DNA of 64,000 nt, taken from Endozoicomonas sp. G2_1 (GTDB lineage: Bacteria > Pseudomonadota > Gammaproteobacteria > Enterobacterales > Alteromonadaceae). Numbering within the stretch: the stretch's first letter is position 1; every line of letters starts with the position of its first letter. The stretch is from assembly GCF_017744155.1 (NCBI RefSeq), contig NZ_JAGHQT010000007.1, positions 117,353 to 181,352 on the forward strand, read 5' to 3'. A model generated the notes under the pieces. It made no database searches, was not told the DNA's origin, and saw nothing but the letters and a program-made list of their open reading frames with translations. Shown in pieces: positions 55,979 through 63,190 of the stretch. The position numbers were made by a program, and so were the translations under genes.

Positions 55979-55980
55979 AC

Positions 55981-56081
55981 TGCTAACAAGCGCTTCAACG
56001 GGACAAATAAAGCTTAGCTCCCGTCGCTGCGCTCCTAATTTTAGCTAAGCTAATTATTTGCCCATTAAGCGGGCGTTATAT
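55981..56081 (+). repeat. attC 21 (type A)
   Basis: R'' TGCTAAC, R' GTTATAT; type A. Confidence 0.92.
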
Positions 56082-56096
56082 GCCTAGGAGGGAATC

Positions 56097-56492
56097 GTGC
56101 ATATTGCTATAAATTTTAAAACTTCTAAGTTCGATGTCTCAAAAGAGCGTGAAAACCCTATTAATCCTATTTTCGGTGAATCATTGTTAAAGTGGTTAAA
56201 GTCTGAAGTTGAATCAGATTTTGATATTTCTGAGCCAGATGCTGAAGACTGGGGTTGGTATAGCTATATTGACTGGAAAGGACGTCAATATATGCTTGGA
56301 GCCTCAACTTACTTTGAGGAAGGTGATGACCCAAAGTCAGAACTAGAGTGGATTCTCCAAATAGATAAAAGTCGCACTTTCATAGAAAAGCTCTTCGGAA
56401 AAGAAAAAATATCTAATTCAGATGAGTGTGTATTATATTTTAAATCTAAGTTAGAGTCGGAGCCTCAAATTGGCTTAATAAGTTTTGAGTAA
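56097..56492 (+). CDS. Cassette 22: soluble protein, unknown
   Basis: A 131-residue acidic protein with a Trp-rich middle (EDWGWYSYIDWKGRQY) and LEWILQIDKSRTFIEKLFG. GTG start with AGGAGGG about 4 nt upstream. No signal peptide; no family recognised. Confidence 0.72.
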   Translation: MHIAINFKTSKFDVSKERENPINPIFGESLLKWLKSEVESDFDISEPDAEDWGWYSYIDWKGRQYMLGASTYFEEGDDPKSELEWILQIDKSRTFIEKLFGKEKISNSDECVLYFKSKLESEPQIGLISFE

Positions 56493-56497
56493 TTGGC

Positions 56498-56598
56498 ATA
56501 TAACAAGCCAATAAAATGGGACTGCTAAAGCTTGGCTCGGTTCCGCTTCGCTACACAGTTTAGCCAAGCATTATCAGCCCCTTATTGGGGCGTTATAT
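56498..56598 (+). repeat. attC 22 (type C)
   Basis: R'' ATATAAC, R' GTTATAT; type C. Confidence 0.92.
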
Positions 56599-56613
56599 TT
56601 ACAAGGAAGTTTA

Positions 56614-56910
56614 GTGTTTTATTTTAAACTTTATGATGACAAAAGGTTAAAAGGCCTCAAGCATATTAAGAAAATCGAGATCGTGAATAACGCTGTAAAA
56701 TTATGTCGAAAGGACAAGCCATTGAATATTATCAGCCGAGTACTGACAATGTTAATTTGGTGCGGTATTCCTGCTATAGCTTTATTTTTAGTGTTTAATT
56801 TTAGTTTTGCTATAGGCTGGTTTGCACTATCAATCTTCATTCTTGAAATTAAATTAGCTAATGATGAAAGCGCAGATGTCGAAACATACTTAAATCAAGT
56901 TTTAGAGTAA
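56614..56910 (+). CDS. Cassette 23: small membrane protein, unknown
   Basis: A 98-residue protein with a basic soluble N-terminal part (about 1-38) and two central helices (about 41-62 and 64-80), then an acidic tail. GTG start with AAGGAAG upstream. No family recognised. Confidence 0.66.
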   Translation: MFYFKLYDDKRLKGLKHIKKIEIVNNAVKLCRKDKPLNIISRVLTMLIWCGIPAIALFLVFNFSFAIGWFALSIFILEIKLANDESADVETYLNQVLE

Positions 56911-56915
56911 TGTAA

Positions 56916-57020
56916 ATATAACAAGCCACTTAAAAAGATAAAACAGTGTTGTCTTGTTTCTTGCAAACGACGCAACAAACTAGCCAACTTACTGTTTAAC
57001 TTATTAGTGGGGCGTTATGT
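56916..57020 (+). repeat. attC 23 (singleton, divergent)
   Basis: R'' ATATAAC, R' GTTATGT, 105 bp. The interior is unlike any other site here: AAAACAGTGTTGTCTTG on the left and CAACAAACTAGCCAACTTACTG on the right. Recombination competence is uncertain. Confidence 0.7.
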
Positions 57021-57043
57021 ATTTTTTGCTGTAGGAGTCATTA

Positions 57044-57766
57044 ATGACAGCAGAACAAAGGTTTTTAGAGCAGTTCAGTAAGAATCTCAGTAAGAAAAAA
57101 AGCAAAAAGGTAAAGAGATTATCTAAAAGTAATGGGCTCTTAGTTTCAACTGCACTTTACGGTAGTAGCAGAACTTCAGATGCCGAAGTTCATGTTGTTT
57201 CTGCACTACTCAAACAATTCAATAGTATAGAGCTATATGCTTTCAAAACTGCGCCAAACAAAGTTATATTGAAAGCTAAAACTCAAGATGGTCACCCAGT
57301 ATTGATTCACCCTCAATATCGGATTCCTAAACCTTTGAGGCTAAATGTAAAAAATTTAAAGAGGCAAGACTACTGGTATGTTGATCTGGCTATAGAGATC
57401 TTTGATAAAAAAACGGATTCGGTAGTTATTGGTATATGGGCAATGGAATATGACGGTCACCCAGATCATTTTACAGAATCAGGTATAAAAAGAGACAGGT
57501 TTCGTGACATGGTAATTAACACTGAAACGGATATTTTTTGTATTCATGTAACGAAAGAGAGGTGGGCTTCTGATCAAAATGAGTATATATCAAATATGTT
57601 GAGGTTCATTGAGCGACGCACTCGAGATGCCTCCTTTATGAGTTTATCTGATCTTAAATTAAGAGATGTTAATTTGATGAGCTCACCAGAATTAGAGATT
57701 GTGAACGACAATGGAACTATGCGAGCAATACCTTGGGAGTTTGCAGTTCCAGAAGAAAATACATAA
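57044..57766 (+). CDS. Cassette 24: probable PD-(D/E)XK-like nuclease
   Basis: A 240-residue protein, the largest cassette product here. A basic N-terminus (KNLSKKKSKKVKRLSK) is followed by a core resembling Vsr/DUF559-type endonucleases: YWYVDLAIEIFD, then IWAMEYDGHPDHFTESGIKRDRFRDMVI, where Asp, Glu, DG-H and KRDRFRD fit a PD-(D/E)XK active site, then FCIHVTKERW. ATG start with AGGAG 6 nt upstream. The nuclease assignment is inferred from motif spacing only; a restriction or phage-defence role is possible. Confidence 0.55.
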   Translation: MTAEQRFLEQFSKNLSKKKSKKVKRLSKSNGLLVSTALYGSSRTSDAEVHVVSALLKQFNSIELYAFKTAPNKVILKAKTQDGHPVLIHPQYRIPKPLRLNVKNLKRQDYWYVDLAIEIFDKKTDSVVIGIWAMEYDGHPDHFTESGIKRDRFRDMVINTETDIFCIHVTKERWASDQNEYISNMLRFIERRTRDASFMSLSDLKLRDVNLMSSPELEIVNDNGTMRAIPWEFAVPEENT

Positions 57767-57851
57767 CAAGTTACTTCACACGGAAAAATTACTCGCTGCG
57801 CTCCTAAATTTTAGTTAAGCTAGTTATTTGCCCGTTAAGCGGGCGTTATGT
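57761..57851 (+). repeat. attC 24 (type A, left arm deleted)
   Basis: R'' ACATAAC, R' GTTATGT, 91 bp. The right half is normal type A (AGTTAAGCTAGTTATTTGCCC), but the left half lacks the matching AAATAAAGCTTAGCT arm. The folded site would be unpaired over about half its length, so it is probably defective. Confidence 0.8.
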
Positions 57852-57866
57852 TGTATGAGAGGTTAA

Positions 57867-58124
57867 GTGCTAAAAATCACCGAAACAGATAAGTTCTTGG
57901 CGAAAATACCTTTTAGGATTTTTTGCATTGGTTTTATTTGTTTTTTAGGGTTTGATATATATGGCATGGTTGAAACTGGCCAATTTACGACAAGGAGTGG
58001 TTCAATAGTTAAATATTCAATTGAACCTATTTATTTTAAATTCAACTTTATTTTTAAAATTTGCGCCGTTATTGCACTTATTTATTTGTTCTTTAAAGCT
58101 CCCTTTCAATTTCCGCCAAAATAA
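57867..58124 (+). CDS. Cassette 25: small two-helix membrane protein, unknown
   Basis: An 85-residue protein with helices at about 13-33 and 58-78 and a short external loop. GTG start with GAGAGG 4 nt upstream. No family recognised. Confidence 0.66.
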   Translation: MLKITETDKFLAKIPFRIFCIGFICFLGFDIYGMVETGQFTTRSGSIVKYSIEPIYFKFNFIFKICAVIALIYLFFKAPFQFPPK

Positions 58125-58128
58125 TACA

Positions 58129-58230
58129 ACATAACAAGCCAATAAAGTGGGACTGCTAAAGCTTGGCTCGGTTCCGCTTCGCTCCACAAGTATAGCCAAG
58201 CATTATCAGCCCCTTATTGGGGCGTTATAT
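58129..58230 (+). repeat. attC 25 (type C)
   Basis: R'' ACATAAC, R' GTTATAT; type C. Confidence 0.92.
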
Positions 58231-58243
58231 TTATGGAGAATTC

Positions 58244-58723
58244 ATGCGTAAACTTCTAGCTGTTTTAGCTTTTTTAATCCCTTCGTTATCGAGTAATGCA
58301 GAAAATATTACTTTTAAATCAGATCCAGAGGTTCCTGAGATAGCTAAAGCGTATTATCAAGATTGTATTGATATGGTTAAAGGACAATTTAACCTGGATC
58401 TAGACGGTTCAGATGAGAGTATTAAATTAATCGAAAGTGTTCTTGATAACTTAAGTGAGCACGTTCGAAATAACGGTATGGATAAAAATCGAGTTTATAA
58501 TTTTTCAAAAATGTTCGGCTTTTATATCGGAGAGGTTTACCGTAAAAACCATGGCAATGTAATTTGGGGTAATGTGAAAATAGATGGAAAAGAATATTAT
58601 GCTTTAGGAAAATCTAAAGATAATAGCCCGTTTTTTTGGCCAGTGGCTAATGTAATGAAGCGCATCTATAAAGGTAGAGAAGCAAATATTCACCATTATT
58701 ATTCTGCTATTGTTGGTAAATAA
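58244..58723 (+). CDS. Cassette 26: exported protein, possibly DUF3806-like
   Basis: A 159-residue protein with a signal peptide (MRKLLAVLAFLIPSLSSNA, cleavage near 19). The mature part is helical with FGFYIGEVYRKNHGNVIWG, a motif seen in DUF3806-like proteins; this match is tentative. ATG with GGAG 5 nt upstream; the frame upstream of it is attC read-through. Confidence 0.68.
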   Translation: MRKLLAVLAFLIPSLSSNAENITFKSDPEVPEIAKAYYQDCIDMVKGQFNLDLDGSDESIKLIESVLDNLSEHVRNNGMDKNRVYNFSKMFGFYIGEVYRKNHGNVIWGNVKIDGKEYYALGKSKDNSPFFWPVANVMKRIYKGREANIHHYYSAIVGK

Positions 58724-58824
58724 ATATAACAAGCGCTTTAACGGGACAAATAAAGCTTAGCTCCCGTCGCTGCGCTCCTAATTTTAGCTAAGCTAATTAT
58801 TTGCCCGTTAAGCGGGCGTTATAT
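58724..58824 (+). repeat. attC 26 (type A)
   Basis: R'' ATATAAC, R' GTTATAT; type A with GCGCTTTAACGGG on the left arm. Confidence 0.92.
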
Positions 58825-58842
58825 AACACTCAGGATCGAGTA

Positions 58843-59070
58843 ATGAGCAAAGTTATTTATATTATCGGAAGTATATTAGTGGTAGTAGCCATCACTATGT
58901 ATATTTATCAAAATTGGTCGTTAAACAACCCTCCAAGTTCTGATGCCGAATATTATATAAAATCAGTTCCAAGTGATTCCTTTTCATGGTTTAACTACAA
59001 AGCTCATGCACTAATTCTAGGAGTGGCGTTAATACTATTAAACAAATTTACTAGTTTGTTCGGGGGCTAG
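58843..59070 (+). CDS. Cassette 27: small two-helix membrane protein, unknown
   Basis: A 75-residue protein with helices at about 4-23 and 54-70 and a polar loop. ATG at 58843 with AGGA 7 nt upstream. No family recognised. Confidence 0.66.
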   Translation: MSKVIYIIGSILVVVAITMYIYQNWSLNNPPSSDAEYYIKSVPSDSFSWFNYKAHALILGVALILLNKFTSLFGG

Positions 59071-59074
59071 TGTT

Positions 59075-59177
59075 ATATAACAAACTGTTTAAGTGGGACT
59101 GCTAAAGTTTGGCTCGGTTCCGCTTCGCTTCACAAGTATAGCCAAACATTTACCAGCCCCTTAACAGGGCGTTATAT
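59075..59177 (+). repeat. attC 27 (type B)
   Basis: R'' ATATAAC, R' GTTATAT; type B with AACTGTTTAAG on the left arm. Confidence 0.92.
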
Positions 59178-59439
59178 GCCAATTAAAATAATCTTAGCGT
59201 AAGACATAGTTTATTTTTTTTTCGCTATTCTGGGCTTGGCGTAATACTAATAAGCTTTGCCGTTTTTTGTCTTTTCAGGTAATTTGTTTCTAGCTGGTGG
59301 TTTTGCATTTCAGCAGAAATAAAGTGTGGCAAAGCTATTAATTTTGGCCAGTATTGTTGTGTAGCTCAAAAGTTCAAAGTAGAGTGCTCAATTAACGGTG
59401 CCTTCAAAATGGTGCAGTGTTTAACGTCAAGTAAGCTGC
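59172..59439 (+). other. Cassette 28: gene-free cassette, family 1 copy 4
   Basis: The 93-nt hairpin is at 59248-59340. The middle stem is TTTGTTTCT / AGAAATAAA, where A-to-G keeps pairing as G-U; the apical stem is GCTGG / TCAGC. The 8-codon MPIKIILA frame is at 59176. Confidence 0.85.
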
Positions 59440-59540
59440 ATATAACAAGCGCTTCAACGGGACAAATAAAGCTTAGCTCCGGTCGCTGCGCTCCTAATTT
59501 TAGCTAAGCTAATTATTTGCCCATTAAGCGGGCGTTATGC
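59440..59540 (+). repeat. attC 28 (type A)
   Basis: R'' ATATAAC, R' GTTATGC; type A. Confidence 0.92.
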
Positions 59541-59561
59541 GTATTTAAGGATTTTGCGTAA

Positions 59562-59861
59562 ATGTCAAAAGTTGATGATGAATTTTATGATAGAGCTGAT
59601 GCTCATATTCACTTAGCCAACGATCATATTTCAGAAGAAATTGGTAGTGGGAAGGTTAGTGCGTCAATGATGTACGCTACTTCTAGGTTTAACTCGTGGG
59701 TTAGTGCATGTGGCTGGTCTAATAGTCAAGAAATGAAGGCGGCTAAAGAAGAAACAATCGAGTACTTTGTGAGTCAATACAAAGCTATGCTTGAAGAAAA
59801 CCTTAATGACTATATTGATAACTTTGATAGCTATATGGATAAGGGTGAACAATCCGCATAA
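59562..59861 (+). CDS. Cassette 29: DUF3144 protein
   Basis: A 99-residue soluble helical protein matching DUF3144: FYDRADAHIHLANDHI, GKVSASMMYATSRFNSWVSACG, and KEETIEYFVSQYKAMLEENLNDYI. Function unknown. The family is also chromosomal in many gammaproteobacteria, so this is a captured core-type gene. ATG with TAAGGAT upstream. Confidence 0.82.
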   Translation: MSKVDDEFYDRADAHIHLANDHISEEIGSGKVSASMMYATSRFNSWVSACGWSNSQEMKAAKEETIEYFVSQYKAMLEENLNDYIDNFDSYMDKGEQSA

Positions 59862-59958
59862 CAAGCCAATAAAGTGGGACTGATAAAGCTTGGCTCGGTT
59901 TCGCTTCGCTTCACAAGTATAGCCAAGCATTTATCAGCCCCTTATTGGGGCGTTAGCA
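59856..59958 (+). repeat. attC 29 (type C)
   Basis: R'' GCATAAC (overlapping the cassette 29 stop), R' GTTAGCA; type C. Confidence 0.92.
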
Positions 59959-59969
59959 GTACTGGAAAT

Positions 59970-60266
59970 ATGGCACTAGATTTACACATAATGGAAAATG
60001 GCCAACCAAAGGAATGGATCTACGCTATTGATTCTGAGAAATGGTCATTACTCAATGAAGCATTTGAGATCTTTAAAGCTAAAACTGGCTTAGTTATCGA
60101 TCAGTATTCTGATACTAAGTTCTCATCAGGGCTTCAAAATTTAATTGATGTACTAAATTCAGTCGCCCCTAAATATGGTAAAAAAGCTGAACTGTTTTCA
60201 GAGTTTATTGCAGTTTTGGAGTGTGCTGAAAGCAGTGGTAAAAATATAATTTTTGTTGGCGATTAA
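59970..60266 (+). CDS. Cassette 30: small soluble protein, unknown
   Basis: A 98-residue protein with helical segments (LLNEAFEIFKAKTG; FSSGLQNLIDVLNSV) and a short beta ending (NIIFVGD). ATG at 59970; the upstream extension is attC read-through. The size and fold suggest a small immunity-like protein, but that is speculation. Confidence 0.66.
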   Translation: MALDLHIMENGQPKEWIYAIDSEKWSLLNEAFEIFKAKTGLVIDQYSDTKFSSGLQNLIDVLNSVAPKYGKKAELFSEFIAVLECAESSGKNIIFVGD

Positions 60267-60271
60267 AGTAC

Positions 60272-60372
60272 TGCTAACAAGAAAATTAAATCGGACTAAA
60301 AACGCTTGGCTTTGGTTCGCTGCGCTCACAAGTATAGCCAAGCATTTTTAGCCGTTTATTTAAGCGTTAGGT
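60272..60372 (+). repeat. attC 30 (singleton)
   Basis: R'' TGCTAAC, R' GTTAGGT. Its own type: left AAAACGCTTGGCT, right AGCCAAGCATTTTTAGCC. Confidence 0.9.
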
Positions 60373-60375
60373 GCT

Positions 60376-60798
60376 ATGAAGAAGTTACTCTACCTACTAT
60401 CAATTTGGCCGGTTTTTTCCTTTGCCGATAACTGGTTAGTTACAGATTGCATAATCTCACCTGGAGGAGAATATTTTGAGAATGGCGCTCATTTTGTTCT
60501 GGCATTCAATGTAGAGGAATCAAGCCAAGCGATCTATTTTGCGGAAGAAAACAAGCTACATTGGTATGCTTCTGGAGGTATTAGTGCCCCATTTGAAACA
60601 AACGGAGGTGTTTGGTCTCTAGCTATGGCACGTGACGTTTTATCCTCAATGTTAAAGCTTCCATTTCGTCACATAAATATAGATACTAAGTCTAACTTAT
60701 TTATATCTGCGGCACCGCCGGAATGCGAAGTAGATTACTCTTCAATAAGAGATTACGAAAGTGGTAACTTGAGAAAAACTCCAAAGAGTAATCAATAA
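60376..60798 (+). CDS. Cassette 31: exported protein, unknown
   Basis: A 140-residue protein with a signal peptide (MKKLLYLLSIWPVFSFA, cleavage near 17) and a beta-rich mature domain with two cysteines (VTDCIIS and PPECEVD) that could form a disulfide. The ATG is only 4 nt beyond the attC core, with no ribosome site. No family recognised. Confidence 0.68.
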   Translation: MKKLLYLLSIWPVFSFADNWLVTDCIISPGGEYFENGAHFVLAFNVEESSQAIYFAEENKLHWYASGGISAPFETNGGVWSLAMARDVLSSMLKLPFRHINIDTKSNLFISAAPPECEVDYSSIRDYESGNLRKTPKSNQ

Positions 60799-60804
60799 GC
60801 TCGC

Positions 60805-60907
60805 ACCTAACAAATCAATAAAGTGGGACTGCTAAAGCTTGGCTCGGTTTCGCTTCGCTACAAAAGTATAGCCAAGCATTTATCAGCCCCTTATTGGGGC
60901 GTTATAT
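60805..60907 (+). repeat. attC 31 (type C)
   Basis: R'' ACCTAAC, R' GTTATAT; type C with AATCAATAAAG on the left. Confidence 0.91.
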
Positions 60908-61171
60908 GTTTATTAAATTAACTTTAGTGTAAGACACGGTTTGTTTTTGTTTTTCGCTATTCTTGGTTTGGTGCAATATTAATAAGCTTTGCCGTTTTTT
61001 GTATTTTCAGATAGTTTATTTCTTGCTGGTTGTTTTGTATTTCAGCAGAAATAAAAGGTGGCAAAGCTATTAATTTTGGCTAGTTTTGGTGAGTAGCTCA
61101 AAAGTTCAAAGTAGGGTGCTCAATTAACGGTGCCTTCAAAATGGTGTAGTGTTTAACGTAAAGTAAGCTGC
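60902..61171 (+). other. Cassette 32: gene-free cassette, family 1 copy 5
   Basis: The 93-nt hairpin is at 60980-61072, with outer, middle and apical stems intact. The 5' end differs most of the six; its 8-codon frame reads MFIKLTLV and keeps the same stop position. Confidence 0.85.
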
Positions 61172-61273
61172 ATATAACAAGCGCTTCAACGGGACAAATA
61201 AAGCTTAGCTCTCGTCGCTGCGCTCCTAAATTTTAGCTAAGCTAATTATTAGCCCGTTAAGCGGGCGTTAGCA
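61172..61273 (+). repeat. attC 32 (type A)
   Basis: R'' ATATAAC, R' GTTAGCA; type A, almost the same as attC 15 including ATTATTAGCCCG. Confidence 0.92.
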
Positions 61274-61289
61274 TTTTAAGGGTTTCTTT

Positions 61290-61937
61290 TTGCTCTTTCG
61301 AAAAAAATATGTTTTTCCAGATAACTATGAGAATTTATTTTCTGACTTGTTCTATGTTCAAGATTTGTGTCATGAAAAGATAAAATTTACTGAAGTTTGT
61401 ATTGTCAACAATCAGCAGGTTTGCATTGACCGAATAGCTGTAATGAACGAGCTATATGCAAATTATAGAGGAGAGCTATTCTTTAAAGGTAAATGTAAGC
61501 AGCTAAAGAAACTAAGGTTCTTTGAGCTAGTTATGCTCGAGTACAATATAAATGGTAAAGTCCAATTGATTGATAAATGGTTTATGGACGTTACAGGTAA
61601 GTCATTAAATAATTTTCGGCAAGAATGTGCTCGAAAAAATTCAACTCTTCTTTGGCAAGGTGTTTCCGCTACAACAGAGTTCAAAGATGTTTATAGTGAT
61701 GTAGAAAAGGGAATTATCCAACAAATAGTACTAAATAGAAAGGTTCAGATCACGGCTATTTATCTTGATTTCAAGAATAATATTTATATAGAACATATTG
61801 ATCCAGTGACGAATATCAAAGGTATTTCTTACCCATTAGATTTAAAACTACGTCATGAATCTAAATACTACACATTCGAGAGTTGGTGCCAGAAAGCTAT
61901 AGGCTTTGACTTATGGGCATCTATTACTGAAAAATAA
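61290..61937 (+). CDS. Cassette 33: soluble protein, unknown
   Basis: A 215-residue protein, second largest in the array. TTG start supported by AAGGG 7 nt upstream; the next in-frame Met is some 50 codons later. It is rich in Lys, Phe and Tyr, alpha/beta, with no signal peptide. No family recognised. Confidence 0.68.
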   Translation: MLFRKKYVFPDNYENLFSDLFYVQDLCHEKIKFTEVCIVNNQQVCIDRIAVMNELYANYRGELFFKGKCKQLKKLRFFELVMLEYNINGKVQLIDKWFMDVTGKSLNNFRQECARKNSTLLWQGVSATTEFKDVYSDVEKGIIQQIVLNRKVQITAIYLDFKNNIYIEHIDPVTNIKGISYPLDLKLRHESKYYTFESWCQKAIGFDLWASITEK

Positions 61938-61938
61938 A

Positions 61939-62040
61939 TGCTAACAAGCCAATAAAGTGGGACTGTTAAAGCTTGGCTCGGTTTCGCTTCGCTTCACAAG
62001 TATAGCCAAGCATTATCAGCCCCTTAACAGGGCGTTATAC
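61939..62040 (+). repeat. attC 33 (hybrid of types C and B)
   Basis: R'' TGCTAAC, R' GTTATAC. The left outer arm is type C (CCAATAAAGTGGG) but the right outer arm is type B (CCCCTTAACAGGG), so the outer stem does not pair fully. Inner arms are type C. Confidence 0.88.
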
Positions 62041-62061
62041 GTACATCAGGATTTGGTTTTA

Positions 62062-62358
62062 ATGGAAGATCATGCAATAAAAATTAAACGTAGTACTTTT
62101 CTTATTAAAATCACAATGGCTTTTGTGATATTGATGCAAGCAGTCAATTTTTATCAAACCAATATTATAGATTTTGGTTCAATTGCTATGGCTTTGGGTG
62201 TGTTGTCTTTACTTCGTGGGTTACTCTTATCGCCACTAATGTTTAATACGCCAGTTAAAGTTTGGTTTAAAAATAATGTTGGCTTTAGTACCGATAGCTA
62301 TAAATATTTTGCTTTGGCATTTTTATTAATCGTAGTTGGTTTAATAAGGTACGTATAA
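62062..62358 (+). CDS. Cassette 34: small membrane protein, unknown
   Basis: A 98-residue protein with three hydrophobic segments (about 13-32, 38-58, 80-96). ATG at 62062 with AGGAT 9 nt upstream; the upstream frame is attC read-through. No family recognised. Confidence 0.66.
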   Translation: MEDHAIKIKRSTFLIKITMAFVILMQAVNFYQTNIIDFGSIAMALGVLSLLRGLLLSPLMFNTPVKVWFKNNVGFSTDSYKYFALAFLLIVVGLIRYV

Positions 62359-62454
62359 CAAGCCAATAAAGCGGGACTGCTAAAGCTTGGCTCGGTTTCG
62401 CTTCGCTACACAGTTTAGCCAAGCATTTATCAGCCCCTTATTGGGGCGTTATGT
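62353..62454 (+). repeat. attC 34 (type C)
   Basis: R'' GTATAAC (overlapping the cassette 34 stop), R' GTTATGT; type C. Confidence 0.92.
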
Positions 62455-62461
62455 GTAATGG

Positions 62462-62707
62462 ATGGAGTCACTCATATTGAAAATGCGCTATACATTCCAA
62501 CCTTTAAAACAATTTGCTACTTCTAGTTTTGAGGGCAAGTTATGGGAGGTTGTTGTTGGCGTTATTAGTGGTTTGTTTGCTTACAAGGGCTATCAAGCAA
62601 ATGTAGCAATTATTCTATTTCCAATGGCTGGTGTTTGTCTCGTTTGTATAGTTGGTTTATTAACATCTATGTACTTTTCAGTATTAGAGTTGTTTAATAA
62701 AAAGTAA
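62462..62707 (+). CDS. Cassette 35: small membrane protein, unknown
   Basis: An 81-residue protein with two hydrophobic stretches (about 28-45, 49-72). ATG at 62462; an in-frame ATG 21 bp later is an alternative start. No family recognised. Confidence 0.63.
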   Translation: MESLILKMRYTFQPLKQFATSSFEGKLWEVVVGVISGLFAYKGYQANVAIILFPMAGVCLVCIVGLLTSMYFSVLELFNKK

Positions 62708-62720
62708 TTGCTGTAATTAC

Positions 62721-62822
62721 ACATAACAAGCCAATAAAGTTGGGACTGCTAAAGCTTGGCTCGGTTCCGCTTCGCTTCACAGTTTAGCCAAGCATTATCA
62801 GCCCCTTATTGGGGCGTTATGT
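62721..62822 (+). repeat. attC 35 (type C)
   Basis: R'' ACATAAC, R' GTTATGT; type C with one extra T in AAGTTGGGAC. Confidence 0.92.
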
Positions 62823-62843
62823 GGCAATGGAGAATCAAGTCTA

Positions 62844-63095
62844 ATGGATTATTTATCACCAATAGGGTTTTTAGTGGTGGCTATTTTGTATACCCATCTG
62901 GTATCAAAAAACATCACAGAAACTAACAGTTTGCATGTAGCGGCAATTTGGTCAGCTATTGCACTGTTTAGTTTTTGTATTTTGGTTGCGTCATTTGTTT
63001 TTTCAGCGCTAATAGCTGGCATTGTTTCTGGCTTTATTTTTGTGGCGTCTTTATTAGTTTCCTTAAAGTTTCGCAATACGGTGACAGCCACATAA
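62844..63095 (+). CDS. Cassette 36: small membrane protein, unknown
   Basis: An 83-residue, almost wholly hydrophobic protein with about three helices. ATG at 62844; a 5-codon frame (ATG GAG AAT CAA GTC TAA) ends overlapping this start, which could couple translation. No family recognised. Confidence 0.63.
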   Translation: MDYLSPIGFLVVAILYTHLVSKNITETNSLHVAAIWSAIALFSFCILVASFVFSALIAGIVSGFIFVASLLVSLKFRNTVTAT

Positions 63096-63190
63096 CAAGC
63101 CAATAAAGCGGGACTGCTAAAGCTTGGCTCGGTTCCGCTTCGCTACACAGTTTAGCCAAGCATTATCAGCCCCTTATTGGGGCGTTATAT
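63090..63190 (+). repeat. attC 36 (type C)
   Basis: R'' ACATAAC (overlaps the cassette 36 stop), R' GTTATAT; type C. Confidence 0.92.

Noticed and set aside
54867..62062. Open frames that begin inside attC sites and give recurring N-termini such as MPVKRAL and GSVSLRFTSIAKH
   Set aside because: They are read-through of attC types A and C. The real starts are ATGs with ribosome sites after the core (54903, 58244, 58843, 59970, 62062).
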